From positions 11,159,001 to 11,223,000 of the forward strand of contig NC_063263.1 of assembly GCF_019578655.1 (NCBI RefSeq): a stretch of DNA of 64,000 bases, given 5' to 3'. The notes beneath the pieces were generated by a model. That model worked only from the letters and a program-made list of their open reading frames with translations. It ran no database searches and was not told where the DNA came from. Positions 49,249 to 61,900 of this stretch are shown piece by piece. The position numbers were made by a program, and so were the translations under genes. The stretch's first letter is position 1; each line of letters opens with the position of its first letter. Origin of the DNA: Ricinus communis. Taxonomy: Eukaryota > Streptophyta > Magnoliopsida > Malpighiales > Euphorbiaceae.

Positions 49249-49476
49249 GAGGATCATGATGACCCAAGCCGAGGCAAGTCTACGAGAGCTCCTTTGAATG
49301 TGCGGGCTCAGTATGACAAAGAAGTGGACTACATCATCTCCCACCGTAAGGTGCCACAGTCCAATCAACCTCCTATGACGGAGTTTCTAGTCAAGTGGAA
49401 GGGACTCCCCGAGAGTGAGGCAAGCTGGGAGCCAATTCGCGACTTGTGGCAATTTGAGGAGAAAATTAAAGCTTAG
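49249..49476 (+). pseudogene. Retrotransposon chromodomain (integrase C-terminus)
   Basis: In a new frame after about 49246, the protein continues through an acidic linker to a chromodomain: VDYIISHRKV, then EFLVKWKGLPESEASWEP, with a stop at 49474-49476. Chromodomains of this type mark the chromovirus branch of Ty3/Gypsy and are thought to steer integration to particular chromatin. The aromatic/Trp positions of the fold look preserved. Confidence 0.85.
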
Positions 49477-49500
49477 GAGGCAGGCAGGGGCGTTGCAGTT

Positions 49501-49512
49501 GAGTGGGGAGAA
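49501..49512 (+). other. Polypurine tract
   Basis: GAGTGGGGAGAA abuts the start of the 3' LTR. It serves as the plus-strand primer in reverse transcription. Confidence 0.8.
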
Positions 49513-50103
49513 TGTCACGCCCGCCCTCGCGGTATGAGGAAGGCTGCACAACACGGCCCGTGTTGAACAACACTGCCCGTGTTGACCAACACGCCCACAG
49601 ACACGCCCGTGTTGGTTGAATACAAATGCGAAAGGCCTAGAAGCTTCGGGAAACACGGCCACAGTAGGTAACACGGCTATTTACCCTGGACCGTGTTCCC
49701 AACACGGCCTTGAGCACGGCCATGTTCCCAACCGTGTTCCCAACACGGCCAGGAACACGGCCATGTTGGCGGACAGGGGGAAAAATGCTATAAATACCCC
49801 TTCCTTGTACCATTTGTAGGTATGTGTGAAAAAAAAGGAGAGGAAGAGAGCTTGTAGAGAGAGAAAGTGTGCTCATTGTAAGTAGCTTTAGTGTGAATTA
49901 ATCAATCCAAGTATACACTTCCACAACTCTTGCGTTTCTTTGTGCCACTTTCGTGAATTTACTTCCGCTAGCGTATTTGCTATTATTCTGCCGGGTTTGG
50001 CAATCAAGGGTAGGCTGACTAGCTATCTTGACTTTCGGGGAAATCAAGCAAGCTAGGCCGCACGTGGGCAAAATTTTGGAGATAAAACAAAACTCACGTG
50101 ACA
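49513..50103 (+). repeat. 3' LTR (591 bp)
   Basis: A near-identical partner of the 5' LTR with the same TGTCACG...CGTGACA ends. Differences include a rewritten segment just after the start, one extra A in a poly-A run, and several changes in U5 around 49988-50070. It is followed by CATG, the right-hand target duplication. Confidence 0.93.
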
Positions 50104-50107
50104 CATG

Positions 50108-50829
50108 TGCCCGGTGCAACTCGGGCCTCATTTAAACCGATAAATTATCGAAAGTCGAGAAATTATAAAATGATGATATTTTATTATTACTTTTTTTATT
50201 ATAAAGTTGATTATTTTTTAATTATTTTATTAATCTCGATGGAATTTCTAAACTGAGTAAAACACCTTTATAATTAATTAATAACTATTAATCTTTCTAT
50301 ATGTAATTTATTTATTTCAGTTCTAATATCATTATGATTTAACATACATCTCTAATCCTATATCACACTATTGCTTCATATATTGATTATAATTATTATA
50401 TTTCATTATTAGAATTATTGTAAATAAATTACTAAGAATATTTATAAGATAATTAAATATGTTTAATAAATATTATATTATATATTAATTTATTAAAAAT
50501 ATTTATATAATAATTTATGTGTAACGCCCGTCCTAGTATGTATATATATATATATATATATATTAAATATTAGAATATAAATTTTTTTTGACACTTGTGA
50601 CTATATTTTGACACATAAAATTTAAATTTATGTATAATTTTATTATATTTATTAATTTATTATATTTCTAATTAAATAATAATTTTAATTTTAGGAAATA
50701 GGATTTTAATTATATATATAATACTTTATTAATTAATAAATTAGTATATTGTAATTAGATAATGATTTTAATGGTAAAGTAACTATGAAATGCAACCTCC
50801 TTTCTTTTCCTTTGGAAATGGAAACTGAA
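50108..50829. other. AT-rich intergenic DNA
   Basis: No gene. A TA microsatellite lies at about 50538-50562. Confidence 0.6.
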
Positions 50830-51195
50830 ACAATAATCTGCATTAATCAAGAAGAAAGTACATCATTCTGCAAGATTGCACTAACAAATGGAGGTGCAGG
50901 TTGCCACAGAGAGGGACTAGCATTGACATGAGCTGCTCTTGCTGAAGCATTTGCAACTTCATTGGCTTGTCGCCTTACAAAACCAACAGTTACAACATTG
51001 GCCTCATTGAAGTCCAACATTAAGAAATAATATTGCTTAGCTCAGAGAAGCTAGAGACACCAGAATCGAAAGCATCAACTCCCACTTTAGAACCAAACTC
51101 AACCAAAACATTACAAAAACCAGCATTCTTGATCCAACTAAGAGCTTCTTTTAGACACAGAGCTTTCGCAGTTGCAAGAGCAAATGACCCTGACG
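50830..51195 (-). pseudogene. LINE RNase H-like domain fragment
   Basis: Translated on the minus strand, this stretch resembles the RVT_3/RNase H-like tail of plant non-LTR retrotransposons and related proteins. It has ALATAKALCLKEALSWIKNA, then a V.FGS..GVDA segment, then FVRRQANEVANASARAA and SPSLW. There is a stop after the middle segment and a frame change, so it is dead. No RT domain is attached. It is an isolated fragment from a LINE or from a host gene derived from one. Confidence 0.65.
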
Positions 51196-52669
51196 TAGAC
51201 TTTGCTATGCATAAAAACGAGTTTAATAGGAAATTTAAAATTAATTTGTTAAAATTAAGAAATAAAAATCTAAATTTAAATTTTATTATATAGTATAATT
51301 TTTTTATATTATATTAATTAGTTAAAAGATATTATTACTAGTAAATGTTATTGAACATGATTAATTTCATATTAACATTGTATAATTATAAATTGGATAT
51401 TAATAATAAAAAAAAATTTAACTACTTGCAAGAAAATAGTCTTATAATATATTTTAGATCTCAGTGCTATTTAAATAAACCGTTAACACTAATCAAATAT
51501 ATATATTTATTCAAAATACATTAATGCTTAATTTGAGTGGATAACGAATTATTATTAATTTTTTAAAATATCAGATTATCATAATCAACACGCATGCATA
51601 AGGTAACCATGAAAGCCTATCAAAAAATAGTTTAATTGATATTCTCATTTAGAAAAAATATATATAAAAATGAAAATTAATACTTAATTTGAGTGGATGT
51701 GGGCTTTTTTATTTTGTCCTTCTAAGTAGATGGGCTGGACTCCATATGGACTAAACCAAGGCCCAGCTAGACGACAACCAAATTCTCTATGCGAGTTGTC
51801 ACACAGCTTTAGCCCAAAACAGAAGCATCGCCCTATGGTATATCGCAACATAGAAATTAGAAACCCGCACATATTTATGCAGTTGCAGGAGAAGTTTCTT
51901 CCTTTTTATTTTTTTATAAAAAGAAAACATAGTGAATCTTACTTTGTGAATATCTCTTATGCATAACAATAAAAATTACTATAAAACAAAGCATAATATA
52001 AAATTTAAATCCACATGCATACTTGTAATATTATAACACTGGCTCACAATATAGTAGGCTAACAAAATAAAAATATTCATTTTTTCTTTTACTTATTTTT
52101 CACTGTAAAAATGCTAATTTTTTTTTAATAAATAGTGAAACTTAAAACCTTCTTAATTATCATAAATAAAGATATCAATCGAATTGTATTATTAGTCCGA
52201 CAGTAAATGTATATTTCAATATGAATAAAGTCTCCACTTATAAACTTTCTGTAATAAGAAAAAAAAACAATTAAGTTGCTTTCGATGAATATTTGAAATC
52301 ACAGATGATACACTATATGATCTTTATAGTCATAATATTTGTCTTGGTTAGATGGAAGGAATTAATTAATACCTACCTTATCCAACCCAACTATTTATAA
52401 ACATGCTTAAGTAAAGAGGAGAAGTGCAATTTTAAAATTCAACTTAAATAGGCTTTGCTAGCCAAGGAAACAAGAAATGGTTGGTGCCTCTAAACCTCAC
52501 AATATGACAAAGGGTGGTTAAAAACCATGTGCATTCTTGATTAGGGACAAGCCATTGATGTAACGTGGTTGCCCATGTGCACAAACGATGGAAGACAAAA
52601 AGAACAATAAATATGGAAAAAGGGCTTGTATCATCCCACAGGATCTTAAATTTATAGGTTTTCCACACA

Positions 52670-52700
<31 letters not shown>

Positions 52701-53389
52701 GAGGATTAAATACTTAACATAGATCAATGTTAACTCTAATAAATGCTATTTTTGTTCATATAAAGGATATAGTTATTCGTTTTCTCAATGTTTTTGTAAA
52801 AATCTTCTAAAATAATAAATATTTCAGTTCAATTATTTTTTTATTGGATTTCACAAATTGTATATGTGATTTTAGATTTTATAGATGAGTAATCTATTAT
52901 ATAATAAAAAAATCAATTATAATAATAACTTACTTATAAAATCTTATTTAAAAATTAAATTACAAAACAAAATATAGAAGAAGGGAAATTTTTTTGTGAA
53001 AATTAAGTACCATACATCATTTTTCTTTCTTTCTTTTTCCCTTTTGGCTAGGGAGAGGGTTAATAATGTATAGCCAAAATGAAGATAAAATCTTAATGCG
53101 ATATAGTTCTTATAATAGCAGAATTCGGAGGACTTTTAACTGGCATTTAGTAATATAGCTTAAATTGATAGCTATAAAATGGTGGATTATAAAGTTTTAT
53201 TTTTTTAATATAGTATTTAGACTTAGTTTAACTTATCTAGAGCGTGTCGGGCAGAATCTTTACTGATGGTAAAATACTATTTCAAGAATTTTAATACAGC
53301 TGTATACTCAAAACTCGTACTTAAAACTTAAGTTAAGCTAGAAGATAGCCTTACTATCTTATCTATATGCGCTTCAGGTCTCAAGCCAT
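51196..53389. other. Intergenic DNA, no gene recognised
   Basis: AT-rich spacer. A poly-A run of nearly 30 bases sits at about 52667-52695. ORFs at 51684-51872, 51730-51966 and 52444-52727 are unrecognisable. Confidence 0.6.
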
Positions 53390-54400
53390 TCCCCTTTCGT
53401 GACAATATTGAGAAAGTATCAAGTTTGAGGCAAAAAAAATTAAATCCTTCAATTACTAGACTGGTCATCCAGAATTCATGAATGCGGTATCTCAAACTTA
53501 GGCTTCTTATGTAATTGCTTGTGCCATGTTTAGATTGACTAAAAGTTTAAGAATTCTTAAGGCTGAATTTAAAGAGTTTAATAGCAGAGAGTATGTTGCA
53601 GATATCTCCTCTAAAGTCCTTGTGTGTACAAGGTTGATGGAGCGTATTCAAAGTGATTTGCAAAAGAATCCTTTGAATTATTGTCTTGTGGATGAAGAAA
53701 GGGCCATTCGCAGCTTGATGATGGTAATGTGATCATTGATGGGGTTCTCATCAAGATTGCTATGGTCAATTTTTTATACTGAATTGTTGGCTTAATAGTG
53801 TGGAAGGTGAAGAAAAACACATACAGAGGAAAGGGTGTTTACTGTTGGTGCTGTTTTGAAAGATGAGGATGTTGAACTGTTAATCTACAGCCTGTCTCTA
53901 TGTAGGAAGTAAGAATGGGCCAGATGGCTTCACCAGATACTTTTATAAGAAGTATTGGGAGATTGTGAAGACTGATGTGGTGGCAGATGTTCAAGAGTTT
54001 TATCATGAGAAGCTTCTGAGGCAAGTGAACTCCGCTATTTTGTCTATTATTCCCAAGCAAATGTGAATCATGGTTGCCGGACTTAGGAATATTTTGCAGT
54101 ATCTAGTTTCTCCTGGTCAATCTACTTTCATTTATAGTATAAGAGTTGCAAATAGTATAATGCTTGCACATGAATTGGCTAGGAATTGCCATGGGGAGAG
54201 GGTACCTAGATGTACTAACAGAAAGGATCTAAAGAAAGCTTATAATTCTGTTAGCTGGGATTTGTGAAGGAGGTCATATGTGGGCTTAAGCTTCCAAGGC
54301 AAATTTATCAATTTGCTAATGACATGCATTAGGACTCCTTTTTCAGTTGTTGATATCAATGGTTCTATAGAGAGTTACTTTCAAGGAAGAAAAATAATTA
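53390..54400 (+). pseudogene. LINE (non-LTR retrotransposon) fragment
   Basis: A decayed piece covering the linker between endonuclease and reverse transcriptase and the first RT motifs of a plant L1-type LINE. Segments in shifting frames include MFRLTKSLRILKAEFKEFN (from 53526), NGPDGFTRYFYKKYWEIV with NSAILSIIPK (53910-54060), and SPGQSTFIYSIRVANSIMLA with HELARN and DLKKAYNSVSWDL (from 54070). A short FSVV.INGSIESYF.GRK remnant follows near 54340-54390. The catalytic FADD box and 3' end are missing, so it is truncated or interrupted after 54400. Many stops and frame changes show it is old. Confidence 0.8.
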
Positions 54401-57400
54401 AAATAATTAAAAAGTACATTTATTTGTGCTCTAGCTGATTTTTTTCAGTAGTTTATGCTCAATAAAGAAGTAATTTTCTTTCTCCTGGAAGAGAATGTCC
54501 ATGGCAATTTTTTGAGAAAAATAAGATGAATATATGAAAGATTGGATATTGTACATGAAGAGAGAAGAATGCTTTTCATATTAACTACTTTCACAAGAAG
54601 ATGAGGCTAAAACTTAACCATGTGCAAATCCAACATGCACATGGAAACATAGGGCAAAAACTATTTGGATAACATGGCTTTGCATGTGAAGGAATGGGAA
54701 GAAGCAAAAGAATAGGAAGAGACACATACCTATAAATTTATATACATAGAAGGAGAGAGATTTATGTTTCTGGTCTTGTCTAGAAACTCTAGTGCATTGG
54801 CATGAAACCATTTCTGTCTACTCCCTACTCAATTCACATATAATTTGTTTGATATACATATCCATTATTAAATTCTTGAATTAGAAAATTGATGGTATAG
54901 AAAGTGTTTTGCCCTTTTAAAAGGAATACTACTTTGCCACCAACCATCTTAAAAGAAAATTTAAAGTCATTTTTGCTCTTGTTTGATGTTTGGCATTGTT
55001 CACTCAATTCCAAGTATCTAAATCCAATGATAAATCAGATCCAAAGTTCAACATGGGATTGGATTGGATATGATTATGGGTTTATCATGCTATATGCCAC
55101 ATGATGATTATTAATGTTCCCCTCCATCATTTGGACACGAGATTCCACATGTTATGATCTTTTTTTTCTTTTTTTTCTTGACTGCTTTTTATTTTTTTTT
55201 TAAGGATAATAATAATATCAGCATATTATAAATACCCAATTAATTTGCATTCCGTTCTTCCTATGTTAGTGAATTATATATATGTATATGGGAGATAGTA
55301 TATATAACAAAATCTGAGAATTTTTAACTAATGCCATTGTTTTTTTTATATTTCCTATATGTAGTGTTCATGATAGCTCTATTTGTTACAATATGCACAA
55401 TTTTGTAAAAATTGGGTTATCAATTTTGAATGCCATATTGATTTGAAATGTATAAGTGGTGATTAACATGGAAGGATTGCAATAATAATGAAGAAGGTTA
55501 TCAATTTGGCTGTAAATTGTTTGTGGGGGACAAAATCAATTCCCAAATAGAGGGATTAATCATGAAGCATGGGGGTTATAGATTAGAGGAGTGGATCCCA
55601 CCATTATCCTCAAGAAGTTAATTGAGAAACTAGTACAAGTAAATGAAGAAAAAAAAAAAAGGAGGAAAGCAAAAAACTGTTCCCATGCAACCATTGCAAC
55701 TTTGTTGTTTTCTAATTTTCATACATGCAACAAAAGGTAATTAATCAAGTTGGTAAAAATGGTACTAAAAGAGATAAAAAAGAAAAGCAAAACTTCCTTT
55801 CTTCAGTGCAATAGTAAAGCGCAACAATGGGGATACACAGGAAAGCAAGCTATTCAAATAATAAAATTGGTATTTCCATTTATGACATCTAAAGAGAATT
55901 TTGAATTTCATCTAATGTGGTAAGAGTTTATTACTTTACTGCTCCAGTTAAAAAAAAAAAAAAAAAACTGGAGAAGATATCAGTAAAGAAACTTCTATCA
56001 TAGTGTACCCATAAAAAATGGTGTTAGAGATCATAAAGTAATTCTAAGTACAACAATGCAAAATAAACAGTTGAATTAGGCACAACAATGACTGCACGGG
56101 TTAATAACCAAAACAGTTGTTTTACTTAGGAATGGCTTATTATTACTACAGAACATGGGTAGAGAACAGCTATGGTGTGTGTGAGTAGGTCATGATTTTT
56201 GTCATGACCATGTTGATGTTTGACAGCAGAAAAGAGGTTCCAACAACATGACATGTAGGTCCCGGGTAATGAAAATTGCAACTCTTAGCTTACGAGCTCG
56301 AACCCATTTTTAGACCATCTCATGTTGTGTGAAAGATTTTAGTCCTCAAATTCTATGATGTGGGTAGTAGCTAGTTATAGTCAGTGTTTATTTTTCCAAA
56401 AGAAAATGCTTTACTTGGTGAAAAATTATTCTTTAGAAAGGATTTTGGGAGGAAACAAACAAAAAAGAAAGGGCTCAAACTAGATAACATGTTAGATTTT
56501 CAAGTGACATCACTCTCATATAAAGAGTGCTTTGTTCAGAGATTAATGGGTTAAAAAACAAAAAAAGAATTACCCACCAGCAAAGAACATTCAGGAAAAG
56601 AAAAAACAAAAAGGAGGGTAGAATTAGATATTGAAGGGAGAATTTTGAGATCAAATGAGATAAAACATGCTATTTGTGAGCTAAAGTCTATTAACACATT
56701 TATATGTTTGAAGTAAGCATCTCATAATTAAAGGGAAAAATGTTTATATTGTTTAGTAAATATTGAATTAAGAACTTAAATAACTCTAGATGGGATAAAA
56801 CATTAAGTTAAGATGGATTTAATATTTTTTATGAGAAAAAGTTAACATGTATTTTTATGCTTATTACATAAACAAATGAGAATGCTTGTTATGGTCAAAA
56901 GTAATACTTTTGAAGAAATCAAGAGATCTCTGCTGGATAGATAATGAAGCTGTCAAGTCTCTCTTATCAGCTTATTATACAAAAGCTAGTGAGGAAAAAA
57001 TGAGAATGTTTACATACAATAGTAATAATGTCAAAATCTTATTGTCTTTTCTTTACACACACCATAGAGGACTTAAAGATAGCTAACTAGGACAAGATAT
57101 CTAACAAGAGTTAAGTTTCATAGTCTTGTTATGCAGAGAAACACATATTTATGAATTCATTCTTCTACTTCTTTTTCCAAAAAAAAGAAAAAAGGGAAGA
57201 ACAAAGAAGAAGATTAATTTGATATCTATTTCATAGTATCTAGTATTCCTGCATGTGGGCAAGAAGCAATATGTCAAAGAATACAAATCAGTAGCAATGC
57301 TTCCCTTCAAAATTTGATTTATTGGGTTAGGCATAAAATCTTAAGCTATTAGTCACCTCTAAAGCACTTCTTTTCATGGACATAATTCATAGCCATTTTC

Positions 57401-58057
57401 CCACATTTACCCTAGGATGAAGCAAAATGCACTTTCAAACCTTAAACAGTCAAGAAAAAGGGATAAAGAAAATATATAAAATAAACTGAAGGAGTTTGAA
57501 ACTTCTAATCCATCACTTTTATGACCTTTGGGATTTGGATTCTTTCCCCAGATGAAACTCATGTAAGGAGGAAAAAATAAATGGAAAAAAATAATAATTA
57601 AGGAATCTATATCTTCCATATGATGCCAAACTACCGCATCATCTTTTCTTTTTCTTTGTTTTCTCTTTTTAAATTTTCCCCCTTTGTATGCTCCTTTAAA
57701 TTGTTCTGCGCACATATGGCATAATTATCAGACATTATATAAATAAAAAGGCACATCCTTCACTAGGTTGCATTCTTTTATTCACATCCTTTCATACTGA
57801 TTTATGTTTGCAGTTGAAAAGGAAAATAAATTCTGTTTCTATCTTGCATATGGACTTTAGATATAAATGTATATCTCAATTTCAATAAAAGAATTTGAAA
57901 AAAGATAACCAAATTCACATCCAATCATATGTAATGAATACTAAATATTAACAAAAAAAAAAAACTGGAAAGATAATAATTAAGTGGCATTAGCAAATAG
58001 ATCAAAGTTGCTACATTTTTAATATATATATCTATATATGTTTCTTTTCCTAAGACT
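54401..58057. other. Intergenic DNA, no gene recognised
   Basis: About 3.6 kb of AT-rich spacer with poly-A/T runs. ORFs at 54614-54811, 54904-55104, 56886-57086, 57149-57334 and 57407-57715 show no recognisable domain. The right end is the 3' flank of the ERF gene. Confidence 0.6.
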
Positions 58058-58826
58058 CTATGTTGAAGTAACAGAACAAAATTCCATAGAACCATAATCA
58101 AGCAACTCTTCTATCATTTGCTCAATATGATGATCTTCAAGTGCATTACCCTGTTGATACTGATGCTGGCTATTCCCATCTTGACTTTCCTCACCAACCC
58201 ATTTCCCCTCCGGCCAAGGAGAACCGGTTTCCACACTTTTTCCGGCAATGCCATTGCTATTGCTGAATTGGGTATTAATATCATACTGTGCTACATGATC
58301 ATGTGCTTGTTTATTGTTGACATTATTATTATTATTGTTGTTATTTTTCTTGGTCACTTGTAAGGATGCCATGTGACATTTATGAAGCTTAGCTGCTAAT
58401 GTTGCTGATAGTAGTTTTGATGATGATGACTGTGGTTCGTTAGGATTATAAGGAAAATTCGTTCTTGCTTTTGTCCCGCACATTAGTCTTGCTGCCTCAT
58501 CATAAGCTCTTGCTGCATCCTCTGCCGTTTCGAATGTGCCTAACCATATCCTAGTCTTCCTGTTGTACCAAAAAAGAAAGAACAGAACAAATGGAAGCGT
58601 TTCTTTTAGTACAAGGAATGTATATAATGCTGCACTAGAACAAAAAAAAGTTACATTTCAACTTGAAAAGAGAAACGTTTCTTAATTTGCATAGAAATGA
58701 GCTAGTAGAAGTGGAAGAAGATGAGAATAAAGTGAAGAATTACAGTAGAGGATGGCGAATTTCTGAAACCCAAGAGCCCCAATGCCTTTGACGGACGCCA
58801 CGATATCGTTGTTGCGGTCTAGCCAT
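58058..58826 (-). CDS. ERF003: AP2/ERF transcription factor, ERF003 type, 2 exons
   Basis: A 194-aa nuclear DNA-binding protein with one AP2/ERF domain. Exons 58826-58744 and 58559-58058 are joined by a 184-bp GT-AG intron within the AP2 domain after HPLL, the intron position typical of group V ERFs. The AP2 domain (about residues 8-64) has [28 protein letters not shown] and [13 protein letters not shown]. Next come NFPYNPN and the conserved [15 protein letters not shown] and HMASLQ segments, then an Asn run, then [20 protein letters not shown] near the C-terminus. This set matches Arabidopsis ERF003 (At5g25190) and is close to the SHINE/WIN1 cutin regulators. Target genes cannot be inferred here. 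Confidence 0.92.
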
Positions 58827-58954
58827 GGTGAAGAAGAAGAAACGTTTTGATTAGCGGGTGTGATCAATGTGTTTGCGAAAGTTCTGAGAGAAAAGAAGAG
58901 CAGGAGCAATGGAGGGAGAGAGTGGGGGTTTGCGATGGCAGAGCTTAATGGAGA

Positions 58955-58962
58955 TTTATATA
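58955..58962 (-). promoter_or_regulatory. TATA box of the ERF gene
   Basis: TATATAAA on the minus strand, about 130 bp upstream of the ATG at 58826. It fits a 5' UTR of about 100 bp. Confidence 0.6.
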
Positions 58963-61900
58963 GGCATCTTTTGCGGCCTTCTAGCCATCAATTTATAAAA
59001 TGGGTAGGGTCCATTAAGGTGTAAGTCCTTTGTTTTATTTTATTATCTTTGGCTATGGTTAATCTCACATTCACATGGGTACTAAATGTTGCATTACAAG
59101 CCATTTTATATGGACATTATAAATTTCATATGAATAATATATAATAATCAGAAAATTATTACAAGTATTTACATTTTCATATAAGATACTCCAAAAGAGA
59201 CGAGTGAAGTATACCTTTCTTAATACTAAAGTTCCTTCATAAGTATCATACTTTTCTTTGGTTTTGTATACTCATATTTTTCCTTTTAAAAAGAAAAGGA
59301 AACCATAGTGAAATAATGTATTATTAAAAATCACTCATATAGATTAGAAATTTGGTCCTACTTCAATATTTAAAAATTAAATATTTAAATTAATAAGTGC
59401 GGATATAATTCTTTTAAATTTAGAAAATCAATATTAAAAAAATACAAATATAATAAACATGTTATCATATACGACAACCTATTTTGGCATTTTAGTTTGT
59501 ATGAAACATAAACATTTATACCCTAAAAATATAAGAAAGACACAATCATTAGGTTACAATCTTCATGATTTACTCATTCAATTTGAAGTGTATCAAACAA
59601 AACCCATTAATAAAATTTGAAAGAAATTTTACGGGTTTTACAATTAGTGAATGTATAAACTGAAGTTGTGGTTTGTAGATTTATTCAAACTAAAACAAAT
59701 GGTCACTCAATTATAGGACTTGATTATGTATTTCCTCTTTTTTTTTCTTTTTGTTTTTGCCAAAAAGTCTTAGAATAGTGTAGATAAGTGGTTAGATAAT
59801 CTAATTTGTAGGGGGTGAGAGTCAGTGTCTTTAGCCCATGTTATCAGTAGATAGAGTAGCCTGGAACAGAAGAGAAATAAGGACGCATGTCTATGTAGTG
59901 ACAACTTTTAGAGAGGTAGTCTAAATGACAGGTGAGAGCCATAGGAATATACAATGTAACTTAGAGAGAGTAACTCTTAAATCTCTAGAAATATATAAAA
60001 TAAGGAACTTGGATATTTATAGAAATGACCGTTAGTCTTGGTAACGCGTGGCCCTATTGGTGAATTTTATCCCAATAATCCATCATATATGCCCCTTTAT
60101 TAAATCTAAATAATTAATTCTCTATTTTAACTTATTTTAAAATATGTATTTTTTAAAATATTTTTTATTTTACTTTATAGCTAATTTCTTATTAATAAAA
60201 TAAAAAATAGATAAATAAGTGAAGAAAAATAATATGACTTTAAAAAAAAGTAAAAAGGATAAAAGAGATAAATAGTATAATATACTTAAGAACTGTTTTT
60301 TCTTTTTTTAAATTTAAAGAGATCTAGTCCTTAAGTCATTTCAGAAAAAAAATAAAAAATAAAAAATCTCTTGAAAACTTAATTTTTGTATATATTCTCT
60401 ATAATAGAAAATGAGCGTGATTTACTGGGAATACTTTTACTCGAACACACAATGCATGTTTTTTCTAAATAAAAATTAAGAAGAGTTAGACTTCCATTTC
60501 TAATAGATTTTATTTTAAGTCTGTCAAGTCAAATTTTTCATAAAATCATTTGATGGATAAAAATAATGAATTAAATAAATAAAATTATTTAATAATATTT
60601 AAATAATAAAATAATAGTGCCATTAATTAAATCTCATGCATCTAGGATTTACATTCCATAAGCTAACCAATTACATCTTTTAGCCACAATAGGTCTGATT
60701 TGGTTTGGTTTAGATGGTTTACATGGTTTCTAAACACCCACACAACCTGGCTCACGTCATATGGTTACTAAACATAGAAACCTATCCATAGGCCACAACG
60801 TAAGGTGTATATATATATATGTGTGTGTGTGTGTTTTAGTGTAAATTTCAATTAAGCCTATGCCCTTTCTCTCTTGGCCCTTGTAGGCTAGCAGCTGCTA
60901 TGTTTGACCAGTCCTTTTGTTGCATTAGGCTATCTATTCTAAATAAGAATGAACCCAAGAAATAAAGATGTTGACATCAAAGGATGCATTTTGATTTGCT
61001 TGATTGATTCATCTCTATGGTTAGGTCATGACCCACATGCAATTGCCATTTTGATTTTGATTTTTTCTTTTTGCAAGAAATTTAATTGCCAAAGCACAAA
61101 GGCCTATAGCTAGCTAGCTACAAACCAAAATGGAACCTAAATGAACTTGAATTGCTGATGGATGAGTTTTTTTTTTTTTTTTCCATTAACTTCCTCAAGT
61201 TTGTGATGATTTGGGTGTTAGTTAAATGGCCTACATATGCATCCTTTTGTGATCTAGCATCTTGTGAATGCCAGTTTTTTGGGTTTCTTTTGTTTCTTTT
61301 TTTAACATTGCCCATCACTGTCAATACAAAAATATAAATATTTGGTCTCTCATAGGAGCCTCTTGCTTGTGATATAGAGGTCACCTCATGAAGCCATTAT
61401 AGATCATACAATAGGTTCTCCATAATAATTAAGAAGTAATGAGATAACGAGAGCTTTTATTTTTATAATTGGTGAATATATAAGGGAGAAAAGATGCCTA
61501 TCTCATTTAACCTATGATAAATAAATAAATAAAAATGAGTCCCTAACAAGCTATGTTGGACCATTGCAGTCTATAAATTTGCCTACTTTAAACTATATAT
61601 GATATGTGAATATAACAACTACCACATGATATAATATATATTATAATACTTAAAATCCGTGATTATACTTTTAAAATACAACTAAATGATGAAATTACTC
61701 ATAGGGTAAGTACGACATCAATCATTTATAAGCTGTAAATGATAGCTAATATAGTAGAAAATATTTTATGTTATCCTTTTACAGTTGCATTCTTTTTTTC
61801 ATTTAGCATTTGCATTTACTGTTTTTGTTTTTTTTTTTAATCAGAAATTGAAAGGATATGGATGATTTGATCATATTATAGTGTACGTGGGGATAATGAG

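Larger units (their letters stand above)
44232..50103 (+). mobile_element. Ty3/Gypsy chromovirus LTR retrotransposon, full-length but defective
   Basis: A 5872-bp element with two LTRs, primer-binding site, gag-protease, RT-RNase H, integrase and C-terminal chromodomain, in the order typical of Ty3/Gypsy chromoviruses; a Galadriel-type lineage is my guess, not shown. It is flanked by CATG on both sides (44228-44231 and 50104-50107), the apparent target-site duplication. Coding capacity is broken: frame changes in the gag N-terminus (between 44938 and 45070), a frame change between protease and RT (about 46528-46535), a TGA at 48267-48269, a TAA at 48969-48971 and another frame change near 49245. 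The two LTRs differ at only a modest number of sites, so insertion is fairly recent. Movement now would require proteins supplied by another copy. Confidence 0.95.

Noticed and set aside
59760..60070. Less AT-rich stretch with TATA-like words resembling a solo LTR
   Set aside because: I could not find matching TG...CA ends, a target duplication or a second copy in the window.
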